Assembly: GCA_023053545.1 (NCBI GenBank)
Contig: JAKZAN010000182.1
Location: forward strand, 1-64,000
Direction: 5' to 3'
Source: Lepidurus packardi
Taxonomy: Eukaryota > Arthropoda > Branchiopoda > Notostraca > Triopsidae
Length of the DNA stretch: 64,000 bases
Below the pieces are notes generated by a model. That model searched no databases and had not been told where the DNA came from. It saw only the letters and a list, made by a program, of their open reading frames with translations. This document shows, in pieces, positions 1-10,188 of the stretch; the first letter of the stretch is position 1, and every line of letters begins with the position of its first letter. A program made the position numbers and the translations under genes.

Positions 1-218
1 CCCAACCCCAACCCCAACCCCAACCCCAACCCCAACCCCAACCCCAACCCCAACCCCAACCCCAACCCCAACCCCAACCCCAACCCCAACCCCAACCCCA
101 ACCCCAACCCCAACCCCAACCCCAACCCCAACCCCAACCCCAACCCCAACCCCAACCCCAACCCCAACCCCAACCCCAACCCCAACCCCAACCCCAACCC
201 CAACCCCAACCCCAACCC
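1..218. repeat. Telomere, CCCCAA repeats
   Basis: Uninterrupted tandem hexamer CCCCAA (C4A2), about 36 copies, from the first base until the sequence changes to CCCTGATCAC near 219. The C-rich strand reads inward, as expected at the left end of a chromosome. C4A2 is the telomere of Tetrahymena, Glaucoma and (mixed) Paramecium, whereas spirotrichs use C4A4. No subtelomeric repeat follows; coding sequence begins at 350. Confidence 0.98.
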
Positions 219-349
219 TGATCACTCTGCAGTAGGTTTGGGAGATTCATTAATCACAAACACGATACTAGAATGTCAGGATTTCAAACAATTTATGGCA
301 CTCGTTTAATAATCCATTTTCAACTTATATCTTCAGTCAATTCTACTCG

Positions 350-1588
350 ATGGGACTCGTCTAAAAAATCAAGGAAATCGAGGCTGAAATTGCCAGAACC
401 CAGAAGAACAAGGCCACAGAGTACCACATGGGTCAGCTCAAGGCCAAGCTCGCCAGATACCGCACACAACTTCTCGAACCTGCAGGCAAAGGAGCCAAGG
501 GAGAAGGCTTCGAGGTTTCCAAATTCGGAAACGCCCGTGTCTGTATGATTGGGTTCCCTTCGGTCGGAAAATCTACCCTTCTTTCGTCGATCACTGATAC
601 TGCTTCGCTGTCTGCAGCCTACGAATTCACGACGCTCACCTGCATCCCAGGAGTGATCTATTATAATGACGCCAAAATTCAACTTCTGGATCTGCCAGGA
701 ATCATCGAGGGGGCAGCAGAAGGCAAGGGACGAGGCCGACAGGTCATTGCAGTCGCCAAAAACTCAGATCTAGTACTGATGGTCTTGGATGCTGCCAAAG
801 CCGAATAACAAAAAGTCAAAATCACCAGGTAGCTCGACAAAGTGGGTATCCGACTGAATAGAGACCCTCCCAACATTAGCATTACACACACCAAGTTCGG
901 AGGAGTCAAGCTGAATAGCACCAAGGCACTCAACCACCTGGATGAGAAAACCGTCAAGAATATCCTGAGTGAGTACAAGATCCACAACGCTGATGTGCTC
1001 ATCCACGATGACAGCACCGTCGACGATCTCATCGATGTGATCGAAGGAAATAGAAAATATGTGGGCTGCCTCTACTGCTATAACAAAGTGGACTCCATCT
1101 CCATGGAAGAGATCAACGACTTGGCACGCAAGCCCCATGCTGTGGTGATCAGCTGCCACATGAAGCTCAACTTTGATACGCTGTTGGAGAAGATTTGGGA
1201 GAAGCTGGACCTAGTGCGAGTGTACACAAAGAAGGCCAAAAACCCACCGGATTTCGGAGACCCGATCGTGCTGACTAACGAGAGAAACGGATGCAGCGTG
1301 AAGAGCATCTGCTAACAAATCCACAGGGATCTGCCCAAATAGTTCAAATATGCGAAAGTGTGGTAAGAAAAGGGGATCGACATTATTATTTGACATTTGC
1401 TGGTATTTAGGGGGAGGAGTTGCAAGTTTGTACCGCAGAAGGTGGGTCTTTCCCATGTCTTGTGCGACGAAGACGTCATCCAGATCTACAAGAATAAGAC
1501 CAAGACCCAACTCAAAAAGGAGGACAAGAAAGACGATGGCAAGAAGAATGAGCCCCAAGGCAAGGATGCTAAGAAAAAAAAGAAGTGA
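350..1588 (+). CDS. DRG2: DRG2-type developmentally regulated GTP-binding protein
   Basis: A 396-residue GTPase of the Obg/DRG family; DRG proteins bind translating ribosomes. The start gives the DRG2 N-terminus ([20 protein letters not shown], where residue 5 is a TAA codon). G1 is GFPSVGKS near residue 68, G3 is DLPG near 114, G4 is NKVD near 245, and a C-terminal TGS region carries the QKVGLSH and DEDVIQI signatures. The tail is an extra lysine/glutamate-rich stretch beyond the family's usual ~364 residues. One 48-base intron (1363-1410) splits the tryptophan codon of KVWG. In-frame TAA/TAG at 362, 806, 830 and later are sense codons, and TGA ends the gene. It is the first gene inside the telomere, with about 130 bases of leader. 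The similarity runs the full length. Confidence 0.97.
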
Positions 1589-1687
1589 TCCAGTTCTCGA
1601 GCAAACTCTGCAACATTCGTCAGATCAGGGATTCTTTGAATACTATACATAGTTTGGGCTGATTGACAACTATCCTTGTGAAAAAGA

Positions 1688-2677
1688 TCATTTGTAGCTA
1701 TAGAATCCCTGTCCGCTCTTCTTTCCCAAGTACCCTGCATTTACGTAGTTCACGAGCAGTGGGCAGGGTCTATACTTCGTGTCTCCCAAGTCTTGGTGAA
1801 GAACTCTCATGATGAACAGGCATGTGTCCAGCCCAATGAAATCAGCGAGAGTGAGAGGACCCATGGGAACATTGGTACCAAGCTTCATAGTCTTATCAAT
1901 GTCTTCGACAGTGCCAATTCCTTCATAGAGCGCATAGATAGCCTCGTTGATATAGGGCATTAGAAGTCTATTGGCGATGAAGCCTGGGACGTCTCTGGAA
2001 GTGGTAGTTTCTTTTTCCATTAGTTGGGCGAGTCTATAATAAGCCATTAAAGTAAGGATAGATATCTTGATTGATTAATAGGTACTGTTTGGTCCTGGAT
2101 AGGGTCTCGGGACTGGTTTGCAAGCCATTGATAATTTAGACCAACTTCATGACAGGCACTGGGTTCATGAAGTGCATGCCGATTACCTGTGAAGGCCTTT
2201 TCGTGAAACTCGCAATCTTCGTGATCGAGATCGAAGAGGTATTAGAAGCCAGAATGGCTGACGGGTTCTCGACTACCTTATCTAGTTATGAGAACACTAA
2301 TTGCTTAACTGAGGGATCTTCGATGACAGCCTGTAGGAGTGTTAATGTTTCGTGTAAGATGGGGCAAGGCATACCTCAACGACGAAATCTGTTTTTGACA
2401 GTGCTTTCATTTCTTTATGGAAGGAGAACCTTGACTTGACCTCTTCGATTTCTTCAGGAGTTATGCGCTTCTTTTCGGTTTCTTTCTTGAGCCAGTTGTG
2501 AATGAACTGCTAGGATTTCTTGAGGGAAGCCTCATTGTCGACGACAGTCACGTTCAGTTTAGCATAGCGGTTGGCGACGATGGCTATTCCGGTTCCCATC
2601 TGGCCAGCACCCACAACTCCAAAGTTTTTGAGGTTTGTGAGGTTGGCAATTGTGAAGACTAATCTCTTGTTCAGCAT
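1688..2677 (-). CDS. HADH: 3-hydroxyacyl-CoA dehydrogenase
   Basis: A 297-residue enzyme of fatty-acid beta-oxidation, oxidising L-3-hydroxyacyl-CoA with NAD+. The N-terminus has a short basic stretch ([13 protein letters not shown]), compatible with a mitochondrial presequence, then the Rossmann motif [11 protein letters not shown]. Conserved blocks follow in order: [21 protein letters not shown] (the catalytic His region), [16 protein letters not shown]-like [12 protein letters not shown], and C-terminal [12 protein letters not shown]. Two introns: 2331-2374 (44 bases) and 2034-2085 (52 bases); splicing restores the frame exactly. The codon after MKLV is TAA (2136-2138), where the family has Glu. 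The gene converges with DRG2, with about 100 bases between their stops. Confidence 0.96.
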
Positions 2678-2791
2678 TCACGATATTTTTAAGATATTGT
2701 CGAGGTCGACTGAATTTAATTTATGGTTGCCAAAATGTGCCACCCGAAAGCTTCAAATAGTAGAAAGAAATACAGTCCAATGCCATATTAG

Positions 2792-4617
2792 TCACCCCGA
2801 TTTATCGACCAGCACTTCGTCAGGACTGGGGATCGGGATCTCCTTCTCAGTCGGGAATGGGGTTGCTTTGTCTAGACTGGAAGTCTATGTCGGGGTTCTG
2901 GGAGTCAAGGCAGAGCTACTACGCACCCAAATACCTGAGTAAGTGTAGTCGCCGATGATCTTATCGAATTTGTAGGCCTCATGCAAAAAGTTCATGTAGG
3001 CGCTGAAGCCAAGTTCAGATACGACTCCGGGGGTGCAGCTCATCTCGATGTGATCAGAGGGATCGAGCAAGAATGCTGAATCTATGATGGGCACTCCGTT
3101 TACTTTGAACATAAATTTGAAGTCAAAGCGGTAGGCTTTATTTTTGAATTATCTGCAATAATTAATGCCGAGAGAGTGTGATATAGGAGTGCTTACTTGA
3201 CTTTGGTGAAATAGTCGTATTCGTCCTTCACTTCGGGAGTGCTCGGGACTGGCTTGGGCACTTCAGGGTCGAGGCTCTCCTCCACGACAACCACCAGTTT
3301 GCGGAGAGTGTTGCAGGCATAGAACCCTATCCGCAGATATTCGTACTTACTTTGTTCAAAGTGCTTCACGACGTGATCGAGCACAAAGGTCAACATCTTC
3401 GCTGTCACCAAGAATGACATCTGCGCGTTGTGCTCGTTCCCAAAAATTCGATTGTTGATTTATTTGGTGTCGATGAACTCGTACCCAAAAATGCGTTGGG
3501 TATTGTGGTACGCCACCATCGCTCCTGCCATGCTGCCGATCTTAAGCTGGAACGCATACTTGATGAAGGCTCCTCGGATGAGATCGTAGTACTCCCTTTC
3601 AAAGGATTCGTACAAGCCCCTCTGCTGGCGTAATTCGTAGTCGAGGAACTGACGCCAGTTGATAAGGTCATATCTGATGGGGGAGACAGCGCGAGTCTTG
3701 ATTTCGAAGACAAATGGCTTGTTATTTTCGTCATATGACACGCAATCGATTTGGGAACGCAGGCATAGTTCGTTGTTTACATACATATATCGATGATGAT
3801 CGCCAGGATGTGTGTAGTCTTGTGACTTCGTAGAGTTCGAGTCTTTCCGGAATCTGGCACTGAACTATTCATTGGTCATTGTCAGTTGATTCTCGAGGAT
3901 TTTGCCTAGTTCCGAAAGGATGTTATCATCAGTCTATATGATGCCCTTGTCAGAGTCCAGCGCATAGAGTCCTTCTTTCTTCTTATGCAGAATTAGGGAA
4001 ACTGGCTTCCGGTTCGACACCATGAACCTTTTGGGCTACTTATCGAGTGCCGACGAGAGGTTGTCGAAGTTGGGATTGCGGAAGTTCGACAGGATGAAAT
4101 ACATGTGGGACAGCGCAGACGAGATTGTTGATGTAGACAAGATGTATTTGAGTTTGCGAGCCTCGGCACGGGCCAGCAGCTTCGGATCTGACGAGGGCGG
4201 GAAGTAGGTTCCTATCGCTTCAGAGTTGATTTAGTCAGGCTGAGGGATTTGTCCGATGCCAAAGTCATTGTGGTGGACACCGCCCTTGAGTACTTTTTCA
4301 ATGCCATGCTTGAGAGTTGGGATGAGGCCAAAGGTCTTCAAATCTTCGTCCCTTATCACTTCAAGATTGTCGAGGTCGATCGGCTTCTCCTCTTACCAGC
4401 GATGTTTGCGGATACCGTATTTGAGTTTAAGGGTTTCCTCGTTGGCTGTGCGGTCGGGAGTGTTTTATTCTAGTTTGCGTGCGTGGATATCATCGTCGGA
4501 GCGGTTAGTTTTCTTTTTGAAGGGTCTAGGGTTGGTGTTGGGGCGGTGGGGATGCGTATTGTTTCTGGAGAGGTGGAGGTAGAGATTGCGGAAGATGGCG
4601 GAGTTATTGCGCAGCAT
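2792..4617 (-). CDS. PET127: Pet127-like mitochondrial RNA-processing protein
   Basis: About 590 residues. The N-terminus is rich in Arg/Asn/Ser without acidic residues (MLRNNSAIFRNLYLHLSRNN), typical of mitochondrial import. The centre carries the hallmark of the Pet127 family, a PD-(D/E)XK nuclease-like fold: RSQIDC near residue 288, then FEIKTRAVSPIR about 20 residues later (the D...ExK pattern). NWRQFLDYELRQQRGLYESF and GAMVAYHNTQRIFGYEF follow, as in fungal Pet127, which is needed for 5' end processing of mitochondrial transcripts. One 44-base intron at 3153-3196. The last ~30 codons are uncertain: unspliced reading ends at TGA 2792, while a possible 50-base intron (GTATTT..ATAG) would end it at 2847. 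The start shares a 315-base divergent promoter with UGDH. Confidence 0.85.
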
Positions 4618-4632
4618 GGAGGATAGTAGAGT

Positions 4633-4652
4633 TTAAAATAGTACTATTTTAA
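4633..4652. repeat. 20-bp perfect palindrome with repeated half-site
   Basis: TTAAAATAGTACTATTTTAA equals its own reverse complement and lies 16 bases upstream of the Pet127-like start codon. The half-site TTTAAAATAGT (4632-4642) recurs in direct orientation at 4731-4741. It may be a binding site for a dimeric regulator or part of the core promoter; that role is inference. Confidence 0.6.
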
Positions 4653-4843
4653 TTATGGTGGGATTGGGGCATGGCGAGCAAATTGGGGAAGGGCGTATTG
4701 TTAAAAAGACAATGTTGAATTGGAGCTCCATTTAAAATAGTGACAGCCCACCAACACATTGATTATTCTTAAGTATCTCGCCTGGTGCCAAATGATTTGA
4801 AGTATTATACAACCTCTGACCAAATAAAACGACCCGATTCTTA

Positions 4844-4854
4844 CCCTTTAAAAT
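4844..4854 (+). promoter_or_regulatory. CCCTTTAAAAT element upstream of UGDH
   Basis: CCCTTTAAAAT begins 89 bases before the UGDH start codon. The same 11 bases occur 50 bases before the Ca2+-ATPase start (37310). A TATA-like role is a guess based on this recurrence. Confidence 0.3.
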
Positions 4855-4932
4855 CTAATCCATTCCAAACCCTCCCTGTAACTTTATTGCAAATATCTCT
4901 CCCATATATTCCTAATCTCGACCAGTCTCTCC

Positions 4933-6408
4933 ATGCAGAACCCCATTAAAAAAGTCGTCAGCTTCGGCGCTGGTTATGTCGGCACCCCTACCATGGTCAT
5001 GCTCGCCATAAACAACCCCTCCGTCACTTGTATCATCTATGACATCAACAAAGATCTAATTTCCAAATGGAAAACCGGCTGTCCTCTCTACGAGCCTGGT
5101 CTTGAAGAAGCCCTCGACTCCTGCAGAAACAAAAACCTCATCTTCACCTCCGACCTCAACGAGGCATTGGAGAACGTCGACATTGTCTACATCTCTGTGC
5201 CTACTCCGACCAAACTTTCAGGCGAAGGAGCTGGAAAGGCATATGATCTATGTTACGTGGAATCAGTAGCTAGAACAATTGCTCGTTATTTCGCGGCGAC
5301 CGAACTAGATCGGGACATCATAGTGGTAGAGAAGTCAACAGTTCCTGTGATGACTCACGAGCTTGTCAAGGAAATCATCGAGTCCAACCAGACCATTCCT
5401 GGAAACAAATAGAGATTCATCGTTGTCAGCAACCCAGAGTTCCTGGCCGAGGGGACCATCATGTCCGACCTCAGGAATCCCGACAGAATCATCTTTGGAA
5501 GCGCCAGGGAGGATATCATAAAACGAGTGTCCCAACTCCACAGCAACGTTCCTGCTGAAAGGATCATCCACACTGCCACAGCTACTTCAGAAATGTCCAA
5601 GTTGGTCAGTAACTGTATGCTTGCCCAACGTGTTTCCAGCATCAACTCTATCTCTCTGCTGTGCGAGGCAATCGGTGGAGACATCGAGGACATCTCCAGA
5701 TGCGTGGGTCTGGATTCCCGTATCGGAAGCAAGTACTTGAAGGCAAGTGTTGGCTTCGGAGGCAGCTGTTTGCAAAAGGATCTGTTGGCACTGATCTACA
5801 TCGCTGAGTCTCGAGGGCTGCAGCCGGTGGCTGACTACTGGCGGGCTGTCGTGAGCATGAACGACTTGCGCAAGAACTCTTTCTTCAACTTGTTGGTAAT
5901 ACCTTTGATTAATTCGACCACTCACTTCCTTAAACTGTCCTTAGTTCACCAAAATGCACTATAATGTCAAGAATAAAAAAATCGCCATCTTCGGCGTCAG
6001 CTTCAAGAAGGGCACTGGAGACGTCAGAGACTCCCCCACAGCGTACTTATCCTTAAATTATAATTCTTTAGTACCATCGCCCATAAGCTACTCACCGAAG
6101 GAGCCATTCTCCGTATGACTGACCCTGCTGCCTGCAAGGACAAGTTTATCGACGAGATGAAATACCAGGGCATCTGGAAGGAATCCTTCGAAAGCAGAGT
6201 GACCCTACACAGCCCCGAGGAAGCAGTGGAGGGTTCCCATGCGATTGTGGTATTGACTGAGTGGGACGAGTTCAAGAGTCTGGACTACGAGGCCATGTAT
6301 AAGAAGATGGAGCGACCAGCCTTCGTGTTCGACGGCAGGAACATCTTGGACGCAGGAAAGCTGTCTAAGATCGGGTACAAGTATTATCGTATTGGCCAGA
6401 AGGAATGA
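4933..6408 (+). CDS. UGDH: UDP-glucose 6-dehydrogenase
   Basis: A 465-residue enzyme that oxidises UDP-glucose to UDP-glucuronate with two NAD+, supplying precursors for polysaccharides and glycoconjugates. The N-terminal dinucleotide motif is GAGYVGTPT (residues 12-20); ISVPTPTK, VEKSTVPV and SNPEFLAEGT follow. The catalytic cysteine lies in GFGGSCLQKDLLAL, near residue 278. The C-terminal domain has FGVSFKKGTGDVRDSP and ends in DGRNILD. Two introns: 5896-5944 (49 bases) and 6043-6071 (29 bases). The TAG at 5410-5412 lies inside the coding frame. Length is close to the eukaryotic norm (~460-490). Confidence 0.97.
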
Positions 6409-6484
6409 TTTGATATTAAGTTCGTCTCCCTCGGTGCCGGCGCCCGGAAGTATTAAATATTTGCGTACATAATACATTATCAGA

Positions 6485-8033
6485 TCAGCTGAAGGATTGT
6501 CTCTCCCTGTAGATTCTCGAGTGCAGGACCAGCTGCGGTTGATTTCCCTCCAGCTTGTGTATTCTCTGTTCCTATGAACCTTTACGCACGTCTCGCAGGT
6601 ATTACGACTTGGCGCGCTCACCTTCAGACACTCCTCTGCTTGTCAGTGGGACGTTGCGGTATCGCGAAGTCAGAGGGCTTATCTTGAAACCGTTTGGCTT
6701 AAAGTTCAAAGTATTCCTATTTTTGCCCACCTTTTCTGCGGAGAAGCCATTGGTTTGGATGAAGAAGGAGTTGGCTGACTTCTTAATCATTGATGCGACA
6801 TCCTTATGGGAGCCTGACTCGAAGAGTACGGAGGGCGCAGCATTTTTGACAACAGCCTAAATCTTTAGATCCTTGAACCTCTTGCTCCTCACTGTGTTCA
6901 GCAGTTCATTCAGATCCACTTCTGCCTCACTAGGTTCTTCTTTTTACTTCTCGAGTTCACTCTCTTCTCTGCTCTCTCTGCGCCTGTTTTATCTCCCTCT
7001 TCTCATATTTTCGTACAGCTGCGCTAGTTCGTTCATCTACTGGTTTTCCGGAGCATGCACTTTCCTGTATTTGGTAGACTATCGATAATTGTAGGGGGTC
7101 TTTGATTCTGACAGGCTTGACAGAATGCTTTAGTTGAAAACCTTCATCCTTGTAGGATGTTCTTCCTCAGTATTGATCATTCCCATGACTCGTTCGATTT
7201 TCGGGCGTTCAGTTGCATCTTTTGTTAGAAGAGTAAAAATAAACTTGACTAGTTTCACGGAATAGATCGAACGCATACGCTTAATTGGTCTATTGAGGAT
7301 GAAGAAAGCCAAGGTCTCCAGAGTGGCTCCTTCGAAAGGGTGCAGGAAGTTGGCGAGGAAGTAAAAGACGCAGCCCAAGGACCAGATATCGATGGGGAAA
7401 GAGTAGTTGAGGTGTTGAATGAGTTCGGGCGCGAAGTACATCGGGGTGCCGACTCTGGTGGAGACAGGGTTCTTCTTATCTTCGAGTGTCTTGGATAGCC
7501 CCAGATCTCCGAGTTTCAGAGTGCCATTCCTTAACAGAAAGATATTTTCTAATTTAATATCGCGGTGAATTATATGATTCTCATGAAGGCACTGCACTGC
7601 GCTCGTCAGGCCTTTGAACATCTCCCAAAGCTCTGCCTATCTATAAGGTATTCCTGTCCTTCTTCTGCTCAGGATTTCCTGCAGCAAGTCGCCTCGCTAG
7701 GCAAGTTCCATCACGATATACAGGTTGTCAGCCGACAGGAAGGACTCATAGTATTTGATGATGTTAGGGTGGTCAAGGTTCTTAAGAGCTTTGATCTCTC
7801 TGAAGGATTGAGATTTTTATTTTTCCTGTGGAGGGACTGGTGGAATGAGTGATGGGGTCTGAAAGGAGGGTTACAGTCATGTGAGAGATGGGGAGCTTCT
7901 TGAGTGCGTAGATCGTGTTGGTTGTTCTGTGGGCGACCTTGTAGACGATTCCGTACTCGCCCTGGCCGATCTTGTTGATGATTTTGTAGTCCCAGAGTTT
8001 ATTGTTGGGGTCTTCGGGCTTTTTATCGTTCAT
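6485..8033 (-). CDS. NEK-family serine/threonine kinase
   Basis: 499 residues. The kinase domain (about 14-275) has GQGEYGIVYK, the lysine in YALKKL, HRDIKLENIF near 141, the metal-binding motif as DLG instead of DFG (GDLGLSK), and GTPMYFAPEL. DLG and the small-kinase layout point to the NEK family, which in ciliates is expanded and acts on cilia length and division. A charged extension of about 205 residues follows, with no recognised domain. One 49-base intron (7826-7874) lies in the N-lobe; splicing restores RE-IKALKNLDHPN. An in-frame ATG five codons upstream (8048) is an alternative start. It converges with UGDH, with 76 bases between stops. Confidence 0.9.
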
Positions 8034-8200
8034 AGGACTAAGTATCAATAAACTTGAGTTAAATTTACAATAAACGGAACCAGCTTCATCTAACTTCGTC
8101 TGGGTTTATTTGGGCCTGAACAAAAAACCACCTAACACCAAAAGGCAATACACTTTTATAATGCCTGACTCGCTTTCCCCAACCACGAACTCTTCTCGTC

Positions 8201-9178
8201 ATGTTGCTCCTCCTTAAAAGATCAACATCTGTCTATAGCACACAAGCTGTCAAAGCATTAACCTAAAGTATCGTCAATGCCCCCATCGGCCCACTCTCTA
8301 AAGATCTACTTCAGAACACCCTGCTCTATCTTAATAACACACACGATCACTCGCAAGACAAAAAATCCAGATTTGATAGAAGAAGGCTTGAGTAGCTCAT
8401 GTTCGAGAGGCTCATAAATAACCAACAAAATCTTGATTTGATGCATGTCGCTAGATCCCGTCTGAAGACTTTCGACAGTCCCAAATCATTGAATCTTCTT
8501 TAACAATACTTGATGGAGCAGGCTAAACAGTTCGAAAGGGCATAAGATATAGCTTTAGCAGCATACTGGATGTAGTTTCAACACCGCCACAAACTCCATA
8601 ATTGCGTTAAGGCGTCAGTACCGTTCATGCAAATGCTGCGGAAAGTCGAAGTTGAATAGATCCGAAAAGAGACTCTACTTTTACGCGCCTATACATATCT
8701 GATGAGTTAATAGTCGCCGAAACAGGAACTACAATACCTTTTAAGTTAAAGCTGGGACTGTAGGACGAGCTGGCTCACCAAATAGTGGAATGAGATGAGG
8801 ATCTACCTTGATGAGAAGCAATGGAAGTCTGAAGTTCCACAATCCTTCCCCAAGAAACACTCCATCTTGGAACTGGAACTCGAGTGTACATTGCGTACGC
8901 TGCGGCCCAAAATTGAGTTGGCGAGGGAGGTCAGCCTTTTCGACAGACTTTATGTAGTTGACTTCGTGGTTGCGGGGAGGCTGGTGCTGTAGATGCACGG
9001 ACACTCCCACTATACATGCGAAGGACTGCTGAAAGGGAGCGACCGGGTGCGGGAGAAAGTGATAAAGAGCAAGGGCTACGACTACAGGAGCATTAGCCAC
9101 AAAGAATGGTCCGCTCTAGGAGGCATCCGAAAACAACTCTAGTTGGTCTAGGCAATACTATAGGGGCATTCATTGTGA
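8201..9178 (+). CDS. RAP-domain protein, probably mitochondrial
   Basis: 325 residues, intronless, with many in-frame TAA/TAG codons. The N-terminus (MLLLLKRSTSVYSTQAVK) looks like a mitochondrial presequence. The middle is helical and charged. The C-terminal ~65 residues fit the RAP domain: VVAGRLVLEMHGHSHYT matches the (I/V)xxDGxSHF core, followed by a GYDYRSISHKEW block matching the usual G-x-V-x-x-I-x-x-x-E-W. RAP proteins bind organellar RNA and are numerous in alveolates. The domain call rests on motif spacing only. Confidence 0.65.
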
Positions 9179-9275
9179 AGGACGATCATTAATTAAAAAT
9201 GTGTCTGTTTTAGACTGAAATATAACTATTTGCCATCAGATAAACTCCGAGCAGAGATCCGTCCTTCACAGTCAT

Positions 9276-10040
9276 ATGAACTCCAGCTATAAACTTGACC
9301 TGAGCAGCCAGATGTACCGCGAGACCACTGCTCGAAAGGATAGCGTACTCTCTGCCACCCCCCAGAAGACCGACACTGATCTCAGAATCTCCAACAATAT
9401 CTATCGGGACCACTCTTACGCAATCTACTCCAGCCCACCCCCTTATTACACAGACCGCAAGTCTCCTTACAAATAAACTCCTAACAAAACCAGCCGCGCG
9501 CCCAAGCCTGACAAGCCTGGCAAGAAAATCTACAGGGAAATCTGTTGCCCCAATTGCAGATACACTTTTCCAGCAACGATCGATATCTCGCCTCCTGACT
9601 TAGAAAATTATACTAAATCAACAGTCGCCATCCTCCGCAGTTTCTAGACCCAGACTTAAGCACTCCTCAATGCGCTTTCCAACGGTCCCAATGCCAGCCG
9701 ATTGTCCAATAATCTAGAAATCCCTGAATTCGGGACCGTTGTTCTCGCTGAAGCCCAAAACAGAGAAGCCCAGGCGAATATGTCACTTGAATACTCTAGG
9801 CAAAACGCGAGTGTCAACAGGCCAGCAGACAATACGAGCCCGAGCAAGCCCCAAGACGATAGGATTGCTAAGAAAATGGTTCAGGAGATTTATGAGCAGA
9901 ATCTGATGCTGAAGGTGCTGGGGAAGACAATTCAAGAGCCGTTCCAAGAGGAGATCAAGAAGTTCGGGAAGCTCATCAAGAAAGAAAGCCATTTTATCCC
10001 AGCCCATCTGAAATACATCTTCGAGTCGAAACCAGTCTGA
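9276..10040 (+). CDS. Hypothetical protein
   Basis: 254 residues, no introns, TGA stop. The first half is Ser/Thr/Tyr/Pro-rich and likely disordered. A single short cluster CCPNC at about residue 93 could be half of a metal site. The C-terminal ~80 residues are helical and charged (MVQEIYEQNLMLKVLGKTI). I do not recognise the family. It sits 97 bases after the RAP gene and about 150 bases before the long coiled-coil gene on the same strand. The frame is supported by continuous codon usage and the sense UAA/UAG codons. Confidence 0.75.
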
Positions 10041-10188
10041 ACAGGGAGTAGTTCTTTGATCATATTCTGTGCCTCTTAACCCCGTAGTCGTCCCCCTGCT
10101 TTAGAATCACAATAAACTATTTCAAGCACTTCTATATACCATAGCTGCGGCGACAGTTGCAATACATCCCACCCTATATCTTCCGACG

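Larger units (their letters stand above)
4618..4932. promoter_or_regulatory. Divergent intergenic region, PET127 / UGDH
   Basis: 315 bases between two divergent start codons, more A/T-rich than its surroundings. It holds a 20-base perfect palindrome at 4633-4652, a second copy of its half-site TTTAAAATAGT at 4731-4741, and a CCCTTTAAAAT element at 4844-4854. No open frame in it looks coding. Confidence 0.6.

Noticed and set aside
2792..2945. A 50-base 3' intron in the Pet127-like gene
   Set aside because: Possible, but the acceptor region is G/C-rich, unlike the other introns, and the unspliced frame is open to a TGA; noted as an alternative only.
8177..8184. CCCCAACC near the RAP gene as internal telomeric sequence
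   Set aside because: An 8-base match in C-rich sequence is expected several times by chance, and no longer repeat surrounds it.
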